From Cyathus striatus (lineage: Eukaryota; Basidiomycota; Agaricomycetes; Agaricales; Nidulariaceae), in the NCBI GenBank assembly GCA_025738555.1, contig JAOVFP010000021.1, positions 1,302,001-1,366,000 on the forward strand: DNA of 64,000 nt, given 5' to 3'. The notes beneath the pieces are model-generated. The model saw nothing but the letters and a program-made list of their open reading frames with translations, searched no databases and was not told the origin of the DNA. A program made the translations under genes and the position numbers. Positions 56,068-64,000 of the stretch are shown one piece after another. Positions within the stretch are counted from its first letter, which is position 1. The number at the start of each line of letters is the position of its first letter.

Positions 56068-58929
56068 TTGCCAGCGAGGTACGTTGAAATGTCATTTTTT
56101 TCGAAACACGCACCACAGCTCTTGATTTCAAGTGTTCTTTCCTGGGCACTTCACCTTAAGACGGATAGGGATCTGTATTATGTCTTCTACGTGCTACAGT
56201 CTTTGGCTCCCGGGTACTCGATGAAAATGTCTAGATTCAATGAAGGAACATTTCGTATCAATCGATACAATACTGATGCGACCAGGATGCGACGGCCTTG
56301 AACAAGACCATGTTACTCGGTCAAGCAATCTACTGCGGTATCCCTGATAGCTGTATCCTGCGATGCTTCACCCGGGATTCTAGGCATCTTTGTGCTAGAT
56401 ATGCTGCTCAGGAGTTGGAGCTAGTTTTGAGCCAGTTCACGATTACAAACAAGATCGTATTCATGCACACATGTCCTTCTGATGTTCAACATACTAGTAA
56501 CTGGATCGAGTACCGTTAGCATATACTCGCATGGCAACGACGCAGCTACGGATTTTGGCACACCTTTTCCTCCTGTTGGTGTCTGCGCTCGAAGGGTCAC
56601 GTGATTTTGCTTTGCTGGTCGAACGAAACAAAACCATTCAATATCACACAGTGAGCATTTCTCCCGAGGCAACTGCGAGAAGAAGCACACTAGAGCTGGT
56701 AGGATGTTCTGTCAATGATGTTCTGTCAATGATGTCCTTTGGTTTTGTCGAGCTAAGAGTCAGTGAAGTTGGATAGGTGCGGTATTGTCGAACCTGGAGA
56801 CTTAAAGCCACGAAACATGGGTACAAGTCTCAACATCTTGGAGGTGTAATGGGTGGTATAAAATGACACCTGCGCCTGCTGTCTGAACGTCTGAAATAGC
56901 TGCCAGTACTATGTATTGCAACGTCGTCGTCCTCATACAGCGTTACAGTTGTTGTCTTCCATGGGCTCCCTCATAGGTCGGAAAGGCGTTATTCTCGCTC
57001 TGCTACGCGTAATCATGGACTCTTTCGGCTCGGAAGGATGTCTAGTTTCTATGAAGGGTCATTACGCGTCGATAGTGTTGGCTAGGATCAAGACCTACGT
57101 GACAGTTCTCCAACATTGTCCCCTCTCTTCTCGTACAGTCGACCGGTCTTCCCCAGTAGCTGTAGCGGTGATATCTATGCCGTGCTTCAGTCAGCATTAT
57201 ATGGGCCCGGGGGTCAGGACACCGCTTCTTCATGTAGCGTCCGCTCGTTGCAGCCTGCTTGGTTCACGGTTTCAATCAAGAGCTCATCGACACTACCATT
57301 CCCCTTATATATACAGACAGATTCATCAAGAACTTTATTCACGCATCACCAACGTAAGTACATTCGTGTGGCAATGATGCTGTTAGCTTTCCAACAGCTT
57401 TCACTGGCCTCGTTGACATATCCGGGATACCACATGACTTGATGCATACGGCAGAACAAAGCAACAAAATACAAGCATCTTTCCGGGGCAGGTGTGGGAG
57501 TCGGGAGATGGAGCCTAACTGGACGTCGCACGGATGCGCTGGGTATCCTTTGTTCTTGTCAAGCAAGTTGCCGGGATTAGTCGAGCGCATGCGATACCGC
57601 CGATTTTGAGCCTTATGCGGGGTGATGAAGCATGGGCGGATGCAGAACATCGTGGAGATATTGCCGGCAGAATGATACTTGCTTAAGCTAGATGATAGGA
57701 GACTTAGGCTTCCCTCTTGTTCCAAGATATCCGCATTTTGGACCACTTTCTATGCCAGATAACAGGAACTCGCACCGTAAATGCATGCAGTCGCTGTATA
57801 ACAATATAATTCCGAGCCTCGGGCGGTACGGGTACATCTGTCTCTGGATTACATGCTTTGCCCAGCGTTATATGGGGTCTGGCTATCTTCATGATCACTG
57901 ATACGCTTCTTGCAACCTGCTCGGATCAGTGCTTCGAACAAATACATATGCCCGCGATGACATCTTCTGCATATGCCTTCGTTTTCGCTAGTGGCCTGCT
58001 ACACATCATTAACATGTATTTCGTGTGAAAACGTCATAGATATGGCTCCTGACTCACAGTTGTCGCTCGCTCATGTTTCAAACGCAGGCTTGGGGATATC
58101 ACGTGATAGGATGTTGTTGAATCCAAACAAAGCAATTTTGCAAGAACAAGCATCTTCCCGAGTTGTACCCGAGGCTGATGACGGGGGAGGAGGGTGCTAG
58201 GGTCGGCTAGATGTTCTGCGAATGCGATCCTTTGTTGTTGCCAATCTGGAAGCTGTGATACGCTGGAAAGGCGCAGTGCTGTCGAAAACGAATGGCGTGG
58301 TGGGGCAGGAGCAGAAAGGACACATCGCTGAGGGAATTATGGCCGGTGTACAATGCAAACCCACAACTACTACTAGTAAGGTCAAGGGCGTCGTTGGAGC
58401 TCGCCTCTGGTTCCAAGGTGTTCGCATGCTAGACTTCGTTGGCGCGATAAACCGAAGCGTACACATTTGAAGCGTACTGGAAAACTGCTACTATACAGCA
58501 GTGTGGATGCAAGCTTTTGCGGGGGATAGAACTGTATCTGAAAGACTCGCCGAAGCCGGGGTATCCTCTTGGATTCCTTTCAGGCATACAGCGCCCCCTT
58601 GTTGGGTGGCTCTGTACGAACGGCGAGATGTTGGTGAGACGCCTCTCTTTCCATGGAATAATAGCGCAAGGGCCTAAACGCTGAGAGGCTTGACACTCTG
58701 GGGCGATATGGCAACTGTGGAAGGAAATTCGAATAAACTTCAAAGGCCCACATTTTACAGGATGTGTAATTGTTGGCGTATGCGGTATAATGGAAGTCCT
58801 AGGGTAGGGGCACAGTCTGTGGGGTGTGGTTCAAGACGAGGGGAATGTCAAGGGAAGCATCGAAGTCGGACAGAATATTCTGGGATCAATATTTTCAAGA
58901 GCTGTGAACGTATGGTTTTTGGAGATTAG
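56068..58929. other. Gene-poor region with diverged internal repeats
   Basis: No gene supported. About 57100-57500 and 57770-58170 resemble each other at an offset near 670 bp (CAGCATTATATGGG/CAGCGTTATATGGG; CAAGCATCTTTCC/CAAGCATCTTCCC; GTTGCAGCCTGCT/CTTGCAACCTGCT). A 17-bp direct repeat GATGTTCTGTCAATGAT occurs twice at about 56703-56733. Probably a decayed repeat. Confidence 0.35.
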
Positions 58930-61109
58930 ACGCTCCATCAATCGATTATCCAGTGGCAACAACCCCTCACACTCTAGAGGGGGACCGTGACGGGTGCCGG
59001 TTCGACCACCTCGGGCTCGAAGACACCTCCAGAATTCAATCGGTTGTTTGTTTGCAGCACCGCCGTTCTCATGTTCATATTCTTTCTCCCTTTGAAAGAT
59101 GGATAAGCAATCGGGTCCTCGTTGCTAACGCACCTGGTACCAATCCTATTTTGTTTAAATGCCTAGGAATGACGATACGGCGTGACGCGTCTCCAAGACC
59201 TCCGGTTCCTAAATCAGATACCTTTTTCAGCTCGTGGTCGTTTCAGAAAACTTCTCTGATTCCAATGTGCATTCCAGTATTCTTATGGTGGGGGCAGTTG
59301 TTGTAGTGCCGCAGCCGTCTATTTTTCCGCTCCCTCAATCGTGGGCACTAGATGAGACCACGCTAGGCACCTTCACTAAACCGGTGGAGTTTGTATTACA
59401 CTTTAACATGGGTCTTGCAGCTCGAACACTATATGCCATATCGGTCGGTCACTCGAGCAATTTTTTCTGTTTTCACATCATGCACACAGCCCCAAACTTC
59501 CGAGGCCCAACTGTTTCCCTTCTTTTTCGTTCTGCTCTAGGACCGTCACATCTCCTAAAAACAGTGGTCCAACCTCCACCATAGCGTCATCGCTCACCTA
59601 CCACATCATGTTGCTACCTCCTAGTTGGTGAATCACTCACCGCTGTTCTTTCATCCCCAGCCAGCTCTCCATCGTTTCCCCATCACTGACGAGTTCCCTT
59701 GGCTAATGAAGCATACCCTCCAAATATCTATAGTTCCTGAATGCCATTATCGCTGTAGGTAGCATCCTACAATCGAAGTCGAGGTGTATTCATTCAATGC
59801 CCAAGATAGCTTATCGAGCATAGTACTCGCTCTTTTCCCCTAATGAGTATTGTCTTACCTGGTTCTCGCGCACGATGCGGAGGACATTAATGAACACAAC
59901 ACCGCTTCGACTTGTGATATCACGATAACAGATACGTACATTGCAAACATTCGTGAACGTAATTAGCGACTGGTGGGTACGCCTTCCCGTGACAAACTCA
60001 GTTACTGAACCGGAGGACTACCAGGGTATCGCCGCTGCATTCGTACCGTGGGCTCAAGCACTTCACTTAAACCATCAGTTGCGTTTGAGATCACAAGATA
60101 TATCCTGTATGCTGTCCAATCTCGTCACGCCAAGGAGCGTGAAACATATATTTCCACACAAAGCAGTTATGATCATACAATGAGGGCGTGGTAAGGCGTA
60201 AGTATCATATGGTAGGACTCCTCCTAGGTCGCATATCAAGTTTTTCACTCCAACATTTTCGAACATACTTCTACGACTGCGGCCCTCTACGAATTGTTGG
60301 TAGTGATCATAATCTGCACGTAATGCTTAGTTAGGAGAACTACATGGTGATTTCCGGTTTATCAATAGCAGTATGGGTATATTTGACGGAACAGAATCAA
60401 CTCAGAAGCAAATGTTGCAGATCATTTCCCCAAACCTTCGCTGAGTTTATTCGGGATGAAGACAGGCGGCTGACACCCGCTCTGCCGTTCTATGAAGGGA
60501 AACATATGTATTGAAGCTAGCCCAGGCTGCTTAGGGGAGTGGCATGAGAGAAAGTGGAGGGGATTTGCGTCATAAAATGGGTTCTACCCATCATCAAAGT
60601 TTCAACAGCATATTTGAGCCTAATCTGGACGTAGCTTTGTGCTAAATAGGACTGGCGTTCCTCTGGGAACAGGTTTCCATGCGTCGATATATGGAAACAC
60701 GCCATTTACGCAGAGAAACACAAAATGGCTCGTGCGAGGAGATAGATATCTCGCCATCGAGGTTTCTAGAACCTACGCGGGAACAACAGTAAGACTGATG
60801 CAGGGTCCTGCAATATTTTGTCTCGCACATTTCCGCTGAAGTATCCACTTCCTGAACGTGTCTTTTCATTTTGTTTTTACGTCCACCTGTGCGACCTAAA
60901 ATTCGAGATATAAATGGACGGAGTAACCTAAATGAATGCCTCGTGTACCGGCCTTATCCTCGTTGCCTTCCACCCAAATACTGGCGGTGAAACGGCCAGT
61001 TAAGCGGTTTACAGCACATTCGTAATTGGTAAGTAGAGCCTATGCTACGTATGTTGGACCGGACATTCAATCGTCATCGTGGTTGTGTTTTCATTAGCCA
61101 TCAACTCGA
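58930..61109. other. Intergenic region, nothing identified
   Basis: Open frames of up to about 117 codons (58953-59306, 59234-59584) without recognisable motifs. No repeat or RNA gene seen. Confidence 0.35.
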
Positions 61110-61235
61110 TGGTATAAAATCCTCGGCAACTCCTTGATCTACCATCTCCATTCCATATTTCTGTATCTCATACGCCCACTAGCTCAAGTCACTCTTTTAA
61201 ACCCTTGCTTTACAGCTCTACGGTCTCATAGGGTT

Positions 61236-61997
61236 ATGTCGTCTATTATTACTGAGCCCTCTCCTATGGCTGCCAACGCCCTCAATTTGGAGCGCCCAGC
61301 ACTATTGGCTTATGCGCACCATCCACGGCACGACTCAAATGCTGGTCGCTTTGCAACTTTCAAGGACCTGGAGAAGCTCGTATGTAAAACATTGCGTTAC
61401 TTTCAAACAATGCTTTACTTTTGGCAATCTCATATAGGAGGAACATGAGCGTATGGAGTTCGAAAACCCTACATGGCAGGCCAATGCATACCAGGTAAGC
61501 GCTTTTACTATTACAAGAACATATACATAGATATATTAAAGAATGCTTTCTATTATGATAGGACGCTACGCAGACTATCGGTAGCACCCCAGTCCATGCT
61601 CAACAGCAGACGGATACTAGCCAAACCGTGGAAGCACCTAAGCCTCGTGTTACTTTCCTCTCGTCCGTTATGGTATGCATAAATCTACAACGTCCCCGAG
61701 TCACAATGGGCGCTAACTCTAGACGAGCAGAGCAGTTTGAAGACCGTTATCGACAAATTGACGATGGCAAAAGCAAAAGAGGTAAGCCCTTCCGCCATCG
61801 CATTAATGTATACATGTGTAAATTCCCAATAGCAGGCAGATACCAGCCAAGCTATGGATGCGCCTGCTGCACCTCGTGTTACTTTCCTGTCATCCACTCG
61901 GGTGCGCGTAATTCTACAACGCCCTCAAGCCACAGCATGCGCTAACTCTAGATGAGCAGAATAGTCTGAAGGTTATCATCAACAAATTGAAGAAGCA
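61236..61997 (+). CDS. Small hypothetical gene with a duplicated exon pair (model uncertain)
   Basis: GGTATAAAAT at about 61110 is a TATA box. Well-supported exons: 61236-61379 (MSSIITEPSPMAANALNLE...), 61438-61494 (EEHERMEFENPTWQ) and 61562-61672 (DATQTIGSTPV...APKPRVTFLSSV). Then follow a 50-bp intron-like segment ending CTAACTCTAG (61673-61722) and an exon reading DEQSSLKTVIDKL. The same pair recurs downstream: APAAPRVTFLSS (near 61860), another 50-bp CTAACTCTAG segment, and DEQNSLKVIINKLKKH with TGA at about 61997. Differences between the copies sit mostly at third codon positions, which supports coding. The phase across the 50-bp segments does not close in a simple GT-AG model, so the later part is unresolved. 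No known domain. Confidence 0.4.
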
Positions 61998-62628
61998 TTG
62001 ATCAAGCTGATTCAGACTGCCGCGGAGTTAGCAGCTCCCCCCTCCCCCTTGAAAGTTGTTCATGTTTTGTTTTCCTTTGCTTCGCTATTATCTTCTGTAG
62101 TCACACAGTAGTCACACTGGCTTGGTTGTCGCAGGCCACATGGCTACCTCCAATAGATAAGCGTGCAGAGGACTATCCGAGATGTCTATTATTGTCAGAT
62201 CTGTCGTCCCTTCGATCTCGGGACACGGATACAAGGCTAAGCAACGATGTAAAGATTAACGAGTACCTTCCTCAATCTTTTCGCCCCCACAGCTCCCCGC
62301 AGACTCTGAGGCCTGAGGCCTGAGGTCCGAGTTTTCCAAGGTCTCCGAGGAACCGACACAATGTTGATTCTTGAATGGAACATGCCGATGTAGGCGCTGA
62401 AGCCTGAGGACACACAAGAGAAGAGCTCGTTCACAGAGCCCCTCTCCACTTGAACAGACGTCTACACGCGTCCACTGGCGTCCACGAAGAGCCCACAACT
62501 TTAGTTAATGACTATGCGACTGCAAGTCCATGCGGGACTAATGTAAATTTCGGCAATGATTTACCTATTCTCTTGCCCGATTTGTTTCATCCGAATCGTG
62601 TCATGGCTTCTAATTCTACCGCAATGGG
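61998..62628. other. Intergenic region, nothing identified
   Basis: 3' flank of the small gene. A short GAGGCCTGAGGCCTGAGG repeat at about 62310. No gene. Confidence 0.4.
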
Positions 62629-63395
62629 TGACTTCCCGCAGGCTTTAGAAACGCAGATTATTTATCTAAACGTTAAGCGAGTGGCGCTCGGCTGATCTAG
62701 GTCTGCGTTTCTAACCATAGCATATTTTCTCTCAGACTTTCAATGTCGTTTCTAAATTTCATGAGCGCTTTTGTAATCTTATCACACGTTTATCTATTCC
62801 TTTATTCACAACGATATTGCTTTTAACCCATCTTTTCATGACTGAATCTCTCAGATACTCTGTAAAGTAAACAATACATATGTGCATGCTAGTCTGATGT
62901 AGCCTTTTCTTTGGTTTAAGTGCTGTTCTTTCCCATAGTCAAGAACTTCAATGGCATTGTGGACTGATTTTCTCAAAAATAAGTATGTAATGATATGTTA
63001 TTTGCACAGAGAGTCACTGTTATGAATAAGTATACAAAATAACATGACATAGAGTCTACTACATCGCCAATTATACTGTGACTATGTCATACAAGGGGAG
63101 GGAGAGCACCGTATCAGTAGTACGAATCTTGAGATGATACGTCCCTGCAGGGATTTTGACGTCGGAGATCGAAAATGCGTTTACAGGAGGGCGTTTAGAA
63201 CCAATTTAGAACTAGTAGTCTCGGTTCTCAATCCGTTTTCGACCATTCGTCCTAAAAAGGACTTCTGAGGAAAAAGGTCAGTTTTGAGATCAGCTGTCAA
63301 AGTGAGCCGATTTGGACAATGTCATCGCGGGTAATCTCGCTTACGACGTTTAAAAATTTAATCTACATAGGTTTCTAAACGCTGCGGGAAGTCAT
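62629..63395. mobile_element. Inverted-repeat element 1 (~770 bp)
   Basis: Left arm 62629-62660 (TGACTTCCCGCAGGCTTTAG...) and right arm about 63359-63395, its inverted copy (...CTAAACGCTGCGGGAAGTCA). The interior is non-coding and AT-rich. Looks like a non-autonomous TIR transposon. Target duplication not fixed. Confidence 0.6.
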
Positions 63396-63404
63396 CCAAT
63401 AATA

Positions 63405-63757
63405 GATGACTTCCCGTAAGAATCTGGCGAGTTCCCGAGATGAATTTCGAGATCTTGAGCACCGTCAGACTTGCGAAAGCTTTCGAAAAGCCTCCGGATG
63501 TCCGCGAAAGGTATGTTTACTCAGCTATCTGACATTTCCACGTGGCTCATCTCGACTGGTATCTCCATTTTGTCCGCTTCCCTTCCTCTCCCTCGGAGTC
63601 CCTCCTGGTCTCACCTACTCTATCACAGTCCATTGCTCTTCTGAATCCATCTGAAGCCAATGGACGGCTACCTTACGGTCTGGCGTCAGCGAGGCAAAAG
63701 CCGGAGTTTGAAAATCTGACGTCGTCAGATTACGACAGATCCTTGCGGGAAGTCATC
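63405..63757. mobile_element. Inverted-repeat element 2 (~350 bp), related to element 1
   Basis: Begins GATGACTTCCCGTAAGAATC and ends with the inverted GATCCTTGCGGGAAGTCATC. It shares the GACTTCCCG terminus with element 1 and lies 9 bp from it, so the two may be sister insertions or one composite. A longer outer palindrome is formed at 63385-63415 where the two ends face each other. No coding sequence recognised. Confidence 0.55.
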
Positions 63758-64000
63758 CACTACTGTCCAGATATACTTAATGCGAATCTGGATTGCTGTG
63801 CCGGCTATGCTAGATAGCAGAATATAAGCTCCCTCAATCACAGAGTTCGTACCTCAGTTGAAAATTATTTCTTGCCATCGCGAGAATATATGGTTCATAG
63901 AGGATTTAAAGCACATTTTCTACATGACATCATATTGTGGAACAGCTACAAATCTGGAGAATTACAAATGCGAGGTTCTACAGTGGGCGAGCGATGTGTT
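63758..64000. other. Right edge, nothing identified
   Basis: 243 bp without gene or repeat recognised. Confidence 0.4.

Overview
The window looks like nuclear DNA of a basidiomycete fungus, most likely an agaricomycete. Genes are split by many 45-65 bp introns with GTRNGT donors and CTAAC/CTRAY branch points. The families present (F-box proteins with an N-terminal coiled coil, a BTB/POZ protein, a fucosyltransferase-like membrane enzyme, a Helitron, a chromodomain Ty3/gypsy element) are typical of that group. Species cannot be named from the sequence.

Layout. (1) 1-4257, minus strand: most of a Helitron transposase whose 3' part runs off the left edge. (2) about 5130-21050: a gene-free, 16-kb higher-order tandem repeat. 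Seven complete units and one truncated unit lie head to tail. Each unit has a G-rich leader, a conserved ~230-bp GC-rich module made of hairpins, a minisatellite of 5-54 copies of a 21/22-bp motif starting ACCCGTGT, and an AT-rich spacer. Every array has its own private version of the motif. (3) 22049-32447: two paralogous four-exon genes (the second carrying a 1-base frameshift) with an eight-exon membrane-protein gene between them, plus small inverted-repeat transposons and a relic of an F-box gene. (4) 33692-43819: a gene-dense stretch with three F-box-like genes, a GDP-fucose O-fucosyltransferase-like enzyme and a BTB protein. (5) 44057-53521: a short TA-flanked inverted-repeat element split by a complete, very young Ty3/gypsy chromovirus (44603-53490, LTRs ~99.3% identical, 5-bp target duplication). 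The chromovirus carries an extra antisense gene with a zinc-cluster-like motif. (6) 53603-54848: an F-box gene with a frameshift. (7) 54849-64000: mostly gene-poor, with one small uncertain gene near 61236 and two inverted-repeat elements near the right edge.

The genes do not form a pathway. The common theme is repeat dynamics: DNA transposons, a retrotransposon, a minisatellite superarray and duplicated gene families. CpG-type decay is visible both in the LTRs and in the minisatellite motif, which suggests cytosine methylation acts on repeats here. The best candidates for something undescribed are the 16-kb hairpin-module/minisatellite superarray and the antisense gene inside the chromovirus. 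All gene models were made by reading splice signals and comparing paralogues by eye; no database search was possible.
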